64,000 nucleotides of DNA from Ruminococcus sp. (GCA_015066875.1 SVNM01000003.1:19091-83090), one strand, 5' to 3'; shown: positions 7,579 through 16,214, numbered from the stretch's first letter. The notes: a model not told the origin generated them from the letters alone. Made by a program: numbers and translations.

Positions 7579-7873
7579 TACTTATTCCGATACGTTTTCA
7601 GGCCAGGCTGACCGTGGAATACGTGCCATTCTTCAGGAAAAGGATAACGATTCCGGAGAATTTATGAGTCGTCTGAAAAAAGTGCTGTTAAAAGTTATAA
7701 ATAATGAGCTTACCACAAGACAAAAGGAAATAATTGTGCTATACTATTTTAAGAATATGGACATCGTTCAGATTGGCAGGCTTCTTGACGTATCGCCTCA
7801 GTCGGTATCAGTATGTATGAAGCGTGCACGCCTTAAAATCTATCGCTGTCTGCAATATAATATCAATATGTAG
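7544..7873 (+). CDS. Sigma-70 region 4-like HTH protein
   Basis: About 110 aa ending in a clear sigma region 4 helix-turn-helix: LTTRQKEIIVLYYFKNMDIV followed by IGRLLDVSPQSVSVCMKRARLK. There is no region 2 (-10 recognition) in this chain. The start is uncertain: ATG 7544 lies inside the preceding gene without a good ribosome site, while GTG 7565 follows GGGCGGTGG and may be the true start. It could be a transcription factor or half of a two-subunit sigma factor like SigO/RsoA of Bacillus subtilis. Confidence 0.75.
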   Translation: MQGRWKIVPRRNTYSDTFSGQADRGIRAILQEKDNDSGEFMSRLKKVLLKVINNELTTRQKEIIVLYYFKNMDIVQIGRLLDVSPQSVSVCMKRARLKIYRCLQYNINM

Positions 7874-7885
7874 TGGGAGGTTTCT

Positions 7886-9214
7886 GTGAATACGCCCGTT
7901 TATGATTTTCTAAAAAAATATTCCCGAAGCGATTTTCTGCGCTGTCATATGCCCGGTCATAAGGGAGCAGAATTCTGCGGACTTGCTCCTGAGATTTACA
8001 GTCTCGATATAACCGAAATAAACGGCGCCGACAGTCTCTTTGAAAGCGACGGTATCATTGCCGAAAGCGAAAGGAATATGTCATCGCTTTACAATACAAG
8101 GGCTACTGTTTTCTCTGCGGGAGGCTCTACCCTTTGTATACAAGCTATGCTTTATCTTATGAAAAAAGAAAACAGACGCGTTTTTGCCGTCCGCAATGTT
8201 CATCGTGCATTTCTCAATGCCTCCGCTCTGCTGGATATTGACGTGGAATGGATTATGCCCGATTACTCGGACAGTCTGCTTTCGGGAGAGCTGTGCCTTG
8301 CTTCAGTGGAAAAACTCCTTTCAGAGTGTGAAAGCTCTGCCTGTGTTTATGTTACATCTCCCGATTATACAGGAAAGCTTGCGGATATAAAGGCTCTCAG
8401 CGAAATCTGTCACAGATATGACGCTCGTCTGCTTGTGGATAACGCTCACGGAGCTCACACTGCCTTTTTCCCGCAAAGTCTTCACCCTATTGCTCTCGGA
8501 GCAGACCTTTGCTGTGACTCGGCTCATAAAATGCTTCCAGCACTTACAGGCTCTGCTTTGCTACATACCTCTCGTGAGGAGTACGCTCCACTTCTTAAAC
8601 AGGCTATGAGCATCTTCGGCTCTACAAGTCCCTCGTATCTCATTATGTGCTCGCTTGACCTTTGCTGTGATTACATAGAAAAGCATATACGTGAGGATAT
8701 ACGCATCGGCGCAGAAAGAATAACGGCTCTGAAAAATAATATTTCTCATCTTGTTTCCTTTGCGGATACTGAGCCCTTTCACATCACTGTAAAGGCACAG
8801 GAGTGCGGTTTCAACGGTCTTGAGCTTGCCGATATACTCCGCAGTTTCAATGTTGAGTGCGAGTATGCCGACGACAGTATAGTTATTCTGCTTATGGCTC
8901 CCGTTAATACGGAAAAGGACTACGATACGCTTGAAAAGGCTCTTGAAAAAGCTCTTGAAAAAGCAGAAAGGCACTCTCCTGCAGTAAGAAAGCTAAGCCT
9001 TCCCTCTCCTGTGAAGGCTATGAGCATCAGAGAGGCTGTCTTTGCTCCTTCCGAGGAAATTTGCGTCAATTCTGCCGAAAACAGAATATGCGCTTCAGTA
9101 AAGGTGCCCTGTCCCCCCGCTGTACCCATTGCAATAAGCGGAGAGCTCATCACACGTGAACATATAAAAATTTTCAATAGGTATGGCATTTTTACTGTGA
9201 ATGTGGTAAAATAA
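7886..9214 (+). CDS. Orn/Lys/Arg decarboxylase-family PLP enzyme
   Basis: 442 aa, GTG start with GGGAGG 5 bp upstream. Fold-type I PLP enzyme of the YaaO/SpeA group: early RCHMPGHKG (residues 19-27), VDNAHGAH (PLP Asp and His), and the Schiff-base Lys in CDSAHKMLPALTG. The substrate (arginine, lysine or another basic amino acid) is not settled by sequence, and a shortened C-terminal domain compared with classic decarboxylases is usual for this clostridial branch. It precedes darA and holB, as in many Firmicutes. Confidence 0.85.
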   Translation: MNTPVYDFLKKYSRSDFLRCHMPGHKGAEFCGLAPEIYSLDITEINGADSLFESDGIIAESERNMSSLYNTRATVFSAGGSTLCIQAMLYLMKKENRRVFAVRNVHRAFLNASALLDIDVEWIMPDYSDSLLSGELCLASVEKLLSECESSACVYVTSPDYTGKLADIKALSEICHRYDARLLVDNAHGAHTAFFPQSLHPIALGADLCCDSAHKMLPALTGSALLHTSREEYAPLLKQAMSIFGSTSPSYLIMCSLDLCCDYIEKHIREDIRIGAERITALKNNISHLVSFADTEPFHITVKAQECGFNGLELADILRSFNVECEYADDSIVILLMAPVNTEKDYDTLEKALEKALEKAERHSPAVRKLSLPSPVKAMSIREAVFAPSEEICVNSAENRICASVKVPCPPAVPIAISGELITREHIKIFNRYGIFTVNVVK

Positions 9215-9242
9215 ATATAATAAATTCAAAGAGGTGTCGGAT

Positions 9243-9569
9243 ATGAAACTTATTTTTGCTATTGTTAACGGCGATGACAGCCAGCCTGTCTCAAACGCCC
9301 TTATGGAAAACGGATTTTTCGCTACCAAGCTCGCTTCTACAGGCGGTTTTCTCAGTTCGGGAAATACTACCTTCCTCATCTGTACCGAAAACGAAAGAGT
9401 AGATGACGCTATTAACGTTATTGCTTCAAAAAGCCGTAAAAGAAAAGAGTTTGTGAAAAACTCTATGTCAGGACTCTCCTCTGATTCCTTCAGCTCATTT
9501 CCTATGGAGGTTCAGGTCGGCGGTGCTACTATCTTCGTAACCGATGTAGAGCGCTTCGAGAAAGTCTGA
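9243..9569 (+). CDS. darA: Cyclic di-AMP receptor, PII-like
   Basis: 108 aa from ATG 9243, which has GAGGTG 6 bp upstream; an earlier GTG adds only three residues. The sequence MKLIFAIVNGDD, then ATKLASTGGFLSSGNTT (nucleotide loop) and SSFPMEVQVGGATIFVTDV, is that of DarA/PstA (YaaQ). These trimeric cytoplasmic sensors bind c-di-AMP. The gene is adjacent to holB, as in Bacillus and Listeria. Confidence 0.92.
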   Translation: MKLIFAIVNGDDSQPVSNALMENGFFATKLASTGGFLSSGNTTFLICTENERVDDAINVIASKSRKRKEFVKNSMSGLSSDSFSSFPMEVQVGGATIFVTDVERFEKV

Positions 9570-9570
9570 T

Positions 9571-10551
9571 ATGGAAAAGATTTACGGCAATAAACAGCTT
9601 CTTGCAACAATCGGAAATATGATTTCTTCAGACCGTGCAGGCCATACCGTTATGTTTTACGGCGAATACGGTCTGGGAAAAAAGCATATGGCGGAATATT
9701 ATACCGCTTCCCTGCTTTGCGAAAATCCCGTGGACGGCGCTCCCTGCGGAGTCTGCCGTACCTGTCTCAATGTGGCACGCAATAATCACCCCGATGTGAT
9801 GTATGTTCCCACAAGCGGTAAGCTGGGCGGTTACTCTGCCGAAACTGCAAGAGCTGTTGTAAGCGACGCAAGTATAAAACCGAATAACAGCACAGGCAAA
9901 AAGGTGTATATCTTCCGTGATTGCCGTGATATCTCTGCGGTTACTCAGAATATCCTGCTTAAAATTATCGAGGAGCCACCCGATTACGCCTACTTCATCT
10001 TTACTGCAGAGTCTAAAACCAACTTCCTTCCTACCATAATTTCACGTTGTTTATGCTTCGGTATGTCTGTGTGCTCTGAGGAGGAAACCGTTGAGGCTTT
10101 GAGAAGCAGAAACTGCTCGGAAGCAGAAATCGCCTCGGCTGTAAAGTGCTTCCACGGAAATGTGGGACAATGCCTGGATTATCTCAGAAACGACAGTCTG
10201 AAGAAAATTGTGGATTTGACAAAAACGCTCACAGATAGTATAATAAGAAAAGATGAGTATGCGCTGAATGTTACACTGTTTAATCTGGGTAAGGAGCGTT
10301 CTGATGTCAAAAATACCCTTATCCAGCTGGATAAGCTGGTGAGAGACTGCGCTGTTCTTGCCAGGGATAAAAATTCCGCTACTATCGGTTGCTGGTATGA
10401 CGGAGCTGTTGCTCTTTCGGAAATGCTTACCGTGCATCAGGCTTCAAGGCTTCACAGCTGTATTGAACGAGCCTGGAATAAAATCGGCGCCAATGTAAGC
10501 ATACCGCTGGCACTCGCCTCAATGGCAGGCGAAATAATGAATTGTTTATAG
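9571..10551 (+). CDS. holB: DNA polymerase III, delta' subunit
   Basis: 326 aa clamp-loader subunit. It has a P-loop-like GEYGLGKK (31-38), a zinc module C50..C59-C62-C65, and SRC in the sensor 1 region (PTIISRCLCF). It loads the sliding clamp during replication. It begins 1 bp after the darA stop, so the genes are co-translated. The C-terminal third is divergent, as usual for clostridial HolB. Confidence 0.92.
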   Translation: MEKIYGNKQLLATIGNMISSDRAGHTVMFYGEYGLGKKHMAEYYTASLLCENPVDGAPCGVCRTCLNVARNNHPDVMYVPTSGKLGGYSAETARAVVSDASIKPNNSTGKKVYIFRDCRDISAVTQNILLKIIEEPPDYAYFIFTAESKTNFLPTIISRCLCFGMSVCSEEETVEALRSRNCSEAEIASAVKCFHGNVGQCLDYLRNDSLKKIVDLTKTLTDSIIRKDEYALNVTLFNLGKERSDVKNTLIQLDKLVRDCAVLARDKNSATIGCWYDGAVALSEMLTVHQASRLHSCIERAWNKIGANVSIPLALASMAGEIMNCL

Positions 10552-10576
10552 CCGTTTACGGCAGTCTGGAGTCACA

Positions 10577-11443
10577 ATGAAAGAAATTGTTGGTGTTCGC
10601 TTTAAAAGCGTAGGTAAAATATATTATTTCTCACCCGGAGATATTAAGGCTAATTCAGGCGATTACGCTATCGTCGAAACTGTAAGAGGTATTGAGTGCG
10701 GAGAGGTGGCTATCCCTAACCGTATGATCGAGGATAACCAGATTTCATCACCTCTTAAGCCTATTATCAGACTGGCTACTCCCGCCGATCTGAAAATAGT
10801 AGAGAAAAACAAGCAGAAGGAAAAGGAAGCTTTTACTATCTGTCAGGAGAAAATCAATGCACGAGGTCTTGATATGCACCTTGTTGATGTAGAGTGCACT
10901 TTCGATAACAATAAACTGCTCTTCTATTTCACCTCCGAAAACCGCGTTGACTTCCGTGAGCTTGTAAAGGACCTTGCTTCCGTTTTCAGAACAAGAATTG
11001 AGCTACGTCAGATAGGCGTGCGTGATGAGGCAAAAATCCTCGGCGGACTGGGTATCTGCGGAAGAGAATTCTGCTGTAAGGGCTATATGGGCGAGTTTCA
11101 GCCCGTTTCTATCAAAATGGCCAAGGAACAGGGACTTTCTCTTAATCCTACAAAGATTTCAGGTACCTGCGGAAGACTTATGTGCTGTCTCAAAAATGAG
11201 CAGAATGCTTATGAGGCTCTGCTGAAAATTACTCCTAAAATCGGTGCTATTGTCGTTACTCCCGACGGTGATAAGGGCAAAGTCGAGGACGCTAACCTTA
11301 TTACAGGTAAGCTCAGAATCAAAACAGAAAACTCTGAGGTTCCCGTTACTCTCGACAGAAGCGAGGTAAAACTCCTTAAGGACGCTGAAATCAGAGTAAA
11401 CCGCGATGAGCTCAGAGCTCTGAAAGCACTTGAGGATAAGTAA
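10577..11443 (+). CDS. ricT: RicT (PSP1-domain) regulatory iron-sulfur complex subunit
   Basis: 288 aa. The PSP1 domain carries the Cys-rich signature GGLGICGREFCCKGYMG and NPTKISGTCGRLMCCL. RicT (YaaT) works with RicA and RicF to promote RNase Y processing and, in spore formers, phosphorelay output. The order darA-holB-ricT is the conserved Firmicute arrangement. An intrinsic terminator follows at 11473. Confidence 0.93.
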   Translation: MKEIVGVRFKSVGKIYYFSPGDIKANSGDYAIVETVRGIECGEVAIPNRMIEDNQISSPLKPIIRLATPADLKIVEKNKQKEKEAFTICQEKINARGLDMHLVDVECTFDNNKLLFYFTSENRVDFRELVKDLASVFRTRIELRQIGVRDEAKILGGLGICGREFCCKGYMGEFQPVSIKMAKEQGLSLNPTKISGTCGRLMCCLKNEQNAYEALLKITPKIGAIVVTPDGDKGKVEDANLITGKLRIKTENSEVPVTLDRSEVKLLKDAEIRVNRDELRALKALEDK

Positions 11444-11472
11444 TCCTCCGCTTTATTCATAATACAAATTCA

Positions 11473-11498
11473 GGGCAGACGGTTCAGTCTGCCCTTTT
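11473..11498 (+). terminator. Intrinsic terminator after ricT
   Basis: GGGCAGAC / GTCTGCCC stem with loop GGTTCA and a TTTTCT tail. It separates the darA-holB-ricT unit from queH. Confidence 0.85.
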
Positions 11499-11514
11499 CT
11501 CAGAGAGGTTTTTT

Positions 11515-12144
11515 ATGCAGAAAATAAATTACGGAGCAATGCTTGATAAAAAGCTTGAGGAGCTGAAAAAAACAGGTGAGAAGCCCTCGCTTCTGCTTCA
11601 CGCCTGCTGTGCGCCTTGCAGTAGCTATACACTTGAGTACATACACAGCTTTTTCAATATTATTCTGTATTTTTATAATCCCAATATTGCTCCTCAGGAA
11701 GAGTACAGCTACCGTCACAGCGAGCTTCTGCGTCTTGTAAAGGAAATGGGACTTGATATTCCCGTTATCTGTGAGGAGTACGCTCCGCAACCTTTTTATG
11801 ACCTTGCAAAGGGACTTGAAACGCTACCTGAACGTGGCAAGCGTTGCAGAAAATGCATTGAGCTCCGTCTCAGAAGCACTGCACTGAAGGCTAAGGAGCT
11901 GGGATGCGATTACTTTACCACAACTCTCACAATAAGTCCTCACAAGGACGCTCCTTTCATCAATCAGTGTGGCGGAGCTCTTGCCGAAGAGCTTGGTGTG
12001 CCCTATCTTTTCTCGGATTTCAAAAAGCACGAGGGCTATAAACGCTCTATAGAGCTTTCAAAAATCCATAACCTCTACCGACAGGATTACTGCGGTTGTA
12101 TTTACAGTAAAAAAGCAAGGGAGAATATCAACTATGTGGACTAA
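11515..12144 (+). CDS. queH: Epoxyqueuosine reductase QueH
   Basis: 209 aa of the DUF208 family, which performs the last step of queuosine tRNA modification. The metal/cluster cysteines are visible: LLHACCAPCS (C31, C32, C35), GKRCRKC and RQDYCGC. The length fits the single-domain form. The start follows AGAGAGG. The 3' end overlaps the next gene by 11 bp. Other queuosine genes are not in the window, so the substrate may come from salvage. Confidence 0.92.
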   Translation: MQKINYGAMLDKKLEELKKTGEKPSLLLHACCAPCSSYTLEYIHSFFNIILYFYNPNIAPQEEYSYRHSELLRLVKEMGLDIPVICEEYAPQPFYDLAKGLETLPERGKRCRKCIELRLRSTALKAKELGCDYFTTTLTISPHKDAPFINQCGGALAEELGVPYLFSDFKKHEGYKRSIELSKIHNLYRQDYCGCIYSKKARENINYVD

Positions 12145-12928
12145 AATTTTCCGTGCAATCAATATAATCGTTATTATCACAATGCCTGTTCTCATTGTGT
12201 ATCAGCTCTTTTTCGCCGAGAAAACAGATGTGAAGCTTGTGGCAAAGGCTGTTTCTCTGCTTATTGTCTATCTGCTGGCTATGCTGAGAATACGCCGTAA
12301 GACTTCTCCCCTTGATTATCTCGTTTTTGAGGAGCAGTACAAGTCTATCCTCGGCAAAGCCTTTTCACAGGATAAGGACTCTTACAGAAAGCTTATGAAG
12401 GCAATAAGCCTGTATAATACCAACAAGCAGGAGAAGTCGCTGGATATTTTAGAGAAGCTCTACAATAACTGCTCAGAGCCCGATGACTATACCGCTGTGC
12501 TCTGCTTCAAGGCTCTTAATCTTGACGAGCTCAAGCGTACCGATGAGGCTATTGCCTGCTATGAGGAGGCTCTTACCCGTGACAGAACCAGATCAACTGT
12601 ATGGTCAAATCTCGGAATACTCTACAAAAACAACGGCAGAAACGACGACGCTGTTAATGCTTACCGCGAGGCTATTACATACGATCCCGAAAACGCCTTT
12701 GCATACAACAATATCGCAAATATCTATCTGCTTAAGGGCAATGCTCAGGAGACCATTACCTACGGGCTGAAAGCTATCGAGCTTAACCCTAAAATGCACC
12801 AGTCAATGAGCGCTCTTGCTGTTGCCTATAAAATGGAGGGCAATATGGAAAAGGCTCTTGAATATCGCAGAATGTACGAGAAAAACGGCGGGGACCCAAA
12901 GGTTATGAAGCTGTTTTTCGGCGAGTAA
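12134..12928 (+). CDS. Membrane-anchored TPR protein
   Basis: 264 aa with two N-terminal membrane helices (IFRAINIIVIITMPVLIVYQ and LVAKAVSLLIVYLLAML), then about four tetratricopeptide repeats between residues 95 and 255 (for example AIACYEEALTRDRTRSTVWS, AVNAYREAITYDPENAFAYN). TPR arrays hold protein partners; the partner is unknown. It is coupled to queH by an 11-bp overlap and followed by repeat copy B 22 bp after the stop. Confidence 0.8.
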   Translation: MWTKIFRAINIIVIITMPVLIVYQLFFAEKTDVKLVAKAVSLLIVYLLAMLRIRRKTSPLDYLVFEEQYKSILGKAFSQDKDSYRKLMKAISLYNTNKQEKSLDILEKLYNNCSEPDDYTAVLCFKALNLDELKRTDEAIACYEEALTRDRTRSTVWSNLGILYKNNGRNDDAVNAYREAITYDPENAFAYNNIANIYLLKGNAQETITYGLKAIELNPKMHQSMSALAVAYKMEGNMEKALEYRRMYEKNGGDPKVMKLFFGE

Positions 12929-12950
12929 ATTACATAAACGCTTCTTGAAA

Positions 12951-13249
12951 GGACTGCTTAAGGGCGCTACCCATATAGAAGTATTTACGTGAATTATTGA
13001 GGGAAACCCTTTTGAAAAAGGGTTATCCCTCAAACTCCTTTCCTAAAACTTTCATTTTTAATTAAATCCCCATAGGGTACACACACCATTTTAAAGAGAG
13101 TTCGATTTCTCGTTATCTGTGTGCACCCTATGGGGATTTAATTCAGAGTAAAAGTCTTTGTAGGGGGTGTGGGGGCAAACTTTCTTCAGAAAGGTTCCCC
13201 CACTAAATACGCATAATGCTTCCGTATAGACAGTACCCTTATGCGGTCC
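12951..13249 (-). repeat. Nested-hairpin repeat, copy B (299 bp)
   Basis: Outer arms GGACTGC (12951) and GCGGTCC (ends 13249) pair and are followed by TTTTTT, as in an intrinsic terminator. Orientation is opposite to copy A. Internal order: right-type hairpin AACCCTTTTGAAAAAGGGTT, central stem AATTAAATCCCC / GGGGATTTAATT with CATAGGGTACACAC, and left-type hairpin AAACTTTCTTCAGAAAGGTT. It has the same length (299 bp) as copy C and no sub-insert. It separates the TPR gene from the SpoIVFB-like pair. Confidence 0.85.
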
Positions 13250-13315
13250 TTTTTTGCAGTATAAACTCCATATAAGCCACATATAATTTAACAGCTTATG
13301 CAAAGGAGTCTTTCT

Positions 13316-13588
13316 ATGAACAACGAAACAGCTACAGAAGAAAAAGCAGAGCTCTGCTGTGACGACACAAGAGCTCTGCTTGAAAAATACGACAGGAAAG
13401 AGAAAAACCGCAAGGACGATGTCTTTGCTATGCAGACTGCCTTGTGCCTGTTGATTATCACAGCATTTTTAGCTCTGAAAGCGTTTAGTCCCGCTCTCTT
13501 TTCAGAGCTTTTCCATATAGTTTCAGAGCTTATACGCGATGAGAAGGAAATTCTGCCCGAAATCACAGGAAAGCACTCCTTTCTATGA
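13316..13588 (+). CDS. Small single-pass membrane protein, partner of the site-2 protease
   Basis: 90 aa from ATG 13316 (AAAGGAG 8 bp upstream). A charged N-terminus (ATEEKAELCCDD.., KYDRKEKNRKDD) is followed by one membrane helix, AMQTALCLLIITAFLALKAF, and a short tail. It overlaps the following protease gene by 4 bp (ATGA). By position it resembles SpoIVFA next to SpoIVFB, but it lacks the long LytM-like domain of SpoIVFA, so this is only an inference from context. Confidence 0.65.
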   Translation: MNNETATEEKAELCCDDTRALLEKYDRKEKNRKDDVFAMQTALCLLIITAFLALKAFSPALFSELFHIVSELIRDEKEILPEITGKHSFL

Positions 13589-14160
13589 TAAAGCTCTGCA
13601 TAGGAGGAGTGAAAATCACTGCCGAGTTCTCATTCTTTGTCTTTATGGCGATGATGTTTCTCTGCGGTGAAAACAGCCTCATCACAGACTACCTCATTTG
13701 TGTCCTTATCCACGAGTGCGCTCACGGGATAGCTCTGTGCGCTTTCGGAGGAAGTCTCGGCGAAATTTTATTTACAGCCTGCGGAATAAGGCTTATTCCC
13801 GCAAGAGAGCGTATCCTTTCCTACTGCAAGGAGATTTTTGTGCTGTCTGCAGGACCTCTGTCTAACCTTCTGCTGTTTTTTATGCTTCATTCAGCAAACA
13901 CACACAGCTCCTTTGCACTTATAAATCTCGGCACTGCTGTTTTCAATCTTCTGCCCTATTCCCTTCTTGACGGCGGTTGTATACTCATTGTCATATCACA
14001 GTTGTTCAATTGCGAAAAGCTTATGCGGTATTTTCTCACTACAGCTCAGATTTTCCTTTTTGCCCTGTCACTTATCTGCACAGTCACCCTCGGACTCGCC
14101 TTTCTGCCTCTTACGATTTTCACCTTATCCTACGGAATTTATGATATGAAACAAAAATAA
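13585..14160 (+). CDS. Site-2 metalloprotease, SpoIVFB-like
   Basis: 191 aa polytopic membrane protein with HECAH (HExxH zinc site, about residue 48) in the second helix and NLLPYSLLDGG supplying the third metal ligand Asp. This is the compact M50B type used by SpoIVFB to cleave pro-sigma-K. The substrate here is unknown. It is coupled to the small membrane protein before it and lies between repeat copies B and C. Confidence 0.85.
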   Translation: MIKLCIGGVKITAEFSFFVFMAMMFLCGENSLITDYLICVLIHECAHGIALCAFGGSLGEILFTACGIRLIPARERILSYCKEIFVLSAGPLSNLLLFFMLHSANTHSSFALINLGTAVFNLLPYSLLDGGCILIVISQLFNCEKLMRYFLTTAQIFLFALSLICTVTLGLAFLPLTIFTLSYGIYDMKQK

Positions 14161-14161
14161 A

Positions 14162-14460
14162 GGGAGCTTTATGGGTACTGTCTATACGGAAGCATTATGC
14201 GTATTTAGTGGGGGAACCTTTCTGAAGAAAGTTTCCCACCACACCCCCTCCAAAGACTTTTGAGTCTAATTTAAGCCCCATAGGGTGCACACGGAGAAAT
14301 AATTAAATTTCTTCTTTACTTGATGTGTGTACCCTATGGGGCTTAAATTAAAAACTTGAAAGTTTTAGGAAAGGAGTTTGAGGGATAACCCTTTTTCAAA
14401 AGGGTTTCCCTCAATAATTCACGTAAATACTTCTATATAGGTAGCGCCCTTAAGACTCCC
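14162..14460 (+). repeat. Nested-hairpin repeat, copy C (299 bp)
   Basis: Arms GGGAG (14162) and CTCCC (to 14460) pair and are followed by TTATTTTTAT. It begins 2 bp after the protease stop and ends 6 bp before the radA stop, between convergent genes. Central stem AATTTAAGCCCC / GGGGCTTAAATT with CATAGGGTGCACAC / GTGTGTACCCTATG. The side hairpins are clean and uninterrupted, so this copy is a good type specimen. Confidence 0.85.
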
Positions 14461-14466
14461 TTATTT

Positions 14467-15840
14467 TTATATCTGTCTGAATGCTTCGGCAAGCGATGAT
14501 GCTCCGATGATTTTTATGGTATAATCGTTGGGATTGATTCCCGAAAGCGACTGCTTCGGAACGATACACACCTCAAATCCCATACGTTCAGCCTCTTTCA
14601 CACGCTGTACAATATGCGATACCGAGCGTATTTCTCCGCCAAGACCTATTTCACCGAACGCTACAAGTGAGCGATTTATCTGCTTGTCCATTATTCCCGA
14701 ATAAAGAGCCATTGCTACAGGAAGGTCACCTGCAGGCTCGTCAAGGCGAAAGCCTCCCACTATATTGAGGTAAACGTCAAGAGTGTTCAGGTGAATTCCC
14801 AGACGCTTTTCAAGCACGGCAATAATAATGTGAAGTCTGTTGAAGTCAAAACCTGTAACCATTCTTCTTGGTACACTGTAGCTTGTTTTCGACGCAAGAG
14901 CCTGTACCTCGGCAAGAATAGGTCTTGTTCCCTCCATTACACAGGCTACACAGGTTCCCGAAACGTCAAGCGGACGCCCCGAAAGAAGCATCTGCGAGGG
15001 ATTTTCAACCTCACGCAGTCCCTTGTCGATCATCTCGAAAACTCCGATTTCATTTGTAGAGCCAAAACGGTTTTTTACAGCTCTCAGCAAACGATAGCTC
15101 TGATGGCGCTCGCCCTCAAAATAGAGAACGGCGTCCACAATATGCTCCATAACCTTAGGGCCAGCAATAGCTCCGTCCTTGTTGACGTGTCCCACGATTA
15201 TCACAGGAATTTCCTGATTTTTTGCCGTATGCATAAAAAGGTTTGTGCACTCTCTCACCTGTGTAAGACTTCCCGGGCTTGAGCTTATACTGCTTATACT
15301 CATTGTCTGGATTGAGTCGATTATTGCTATATCGGGAGCACACTGAACGATTGTATCCGCAACAGCCTCAGCGTCTGTAGCTGTAAGTATGTAAAGATTT
15401 TCCGTATCAACGCCAAGTCGCTGAGCTCTCAGCTTTATCTGTCTTGCAGATTCCTCGCCCGAAACATAGAGCACCGAGTGCTCCTTTCCTAAAAACTGGC
15501 ATATCTGGAGGAGAATCGTACTCTTTCCGATACCCGGCTCTCCGCCCAGAAGCACCAGCGAGCCCTTTACAAGACCTCCGCCGAGAACACGGTTAAGCTC
15601 GCCCACACCCGTATCGTATCGCACATCATCGTCAACGCCTATATTCTCAAGCTCTAAAATTTTATCGGAAAGGTCCATTACGGCATTTCCCGTTGCAGTT
15701 GAACCTCTTGACGATGCTCTGCTTTCTGAAATCTCCTCCTCAAAGGAATTCCACGCACCGCAGGAAGGACATTTTCCGTTCCATTTTGAGCTTTCATATC
15801 CGCACTGATTGCAGGTATATATAAATCTTGATTTAGCCAT
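14467..15840 (-). CDS. radA: DNA repair protein RadA
   Basis: 457 aa. Zinc finger C10-C13-C24-C27, RecA-like ATPase with Walker A GEPGIGKST (about residues 99-107), the RadA-specific KNRFG motif, and a Lon-like C-terminal domain (VGGFRLDEPAGDLPVAMAL). RadA is a branch-migrating helicase for recombination intermediates. The following short zinc-ribbon gene (15864-16106) lies upstream on the same strand. Confidence 0.96.
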   Translation of the reverse strand: MAKSRFIYTCNQCGYESSKWNGKCPSCGAWNSFEEEISESRASSRGSTATGNAVMDLSDKILELENIGVDDDVRYDTGVGELNRVLGGGLVKGSLVLLGGEPGIGKSTILLQICQFLGKEHSVLYVSGEESARQIKLRAQRLGVDTENLYILTATDAEAVADTIVQCAPDIAIIDSIQTMSISSISSSPGSLTQVRECTNLFMHTAKNQEIPVIIVGHVNKDGAIAGPKVMEHIVDAVLYFEGERHQSYRLLRAVKNRFGSTNEIGVFEMIDKGLREVENPSQMLLSGRPLDVSGTCVACVMEGTRPILAEVQALASKTSYSVPRRMVTGFDFNRLHIIIAVLEKRLGIHLNTLDVYLNIVGGFRLDEPAGDLPVAMALYSGIMDKQINRSLVAFGEIGLGGEIRSVSHIVQRVKEAERMGFEVCIVPKQSLSGINPNDYTIKIIGASSLAEAFRQI

Positions 15841-15863
15841 ATTCCAGTTCCTTTCAGAGTATA

Positions 15864-16106
15864 TCAGTATTCCTCAACCTTGAAAACTCCCGTAACTATA
15901 TTGCATTTTTCACAGTAATATGCATCGGGTACTTTTGTTTCCGAATACAGCATACTTGTTGTGCCTATTCTCTTTCCTATAGTAAAAGTACGCTTGATAG
16001 GGTGTTTATCATAAGTTTTCTCAGGATACCATACAAGAGCACAACTGTCGGTTACAAGTCCGCCTTTTTCCATTTCTGCTCCGCATTCGGGACATTTCAT
16101 TTTCAT
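15864..16106 (-). CDS. Small zinc-ribbon protein
   Basis: 80 aa with two Cys pairs, CPECG at the N-terminus and CEKC near the C-terminus, framing a core with GKRIGTTSMLY. This resembles the DUF6487 group of zinc-ribbon proteins. Function is unknown. It lies 23 bp upstream of radA in the same direction. Confidence 0.75.
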   Translation of the reverse strand: MKMKCPECGAEMEKGGLVTDSCALVWYPEKTYDKHPIKRTFTIGKRIGTTSMLYSETKVPDAYYCEKCNIVTGVFKVEEY

Positions 16107-16180
16107 AGCTCCCCTCTGTAATATATAGATAATTATATCATCTGCCTCTCAGAAAGTCAACGGCGGGACAGCCTAAAACA

Positions 16181-16214
16181 AAAAACGCATCTGCGTCATA
16201 ACACAGATGCATTT
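16181..16214 (-). terminator. Intrinsic terminator after the PL11 gene
   Basis: On the minus strand GCATCTG / CAGATGC closes a 10-nt loop and is followed by GTTTTTTG. It lies about 90 bp after the PL11 stop. Confidence 0.7.
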
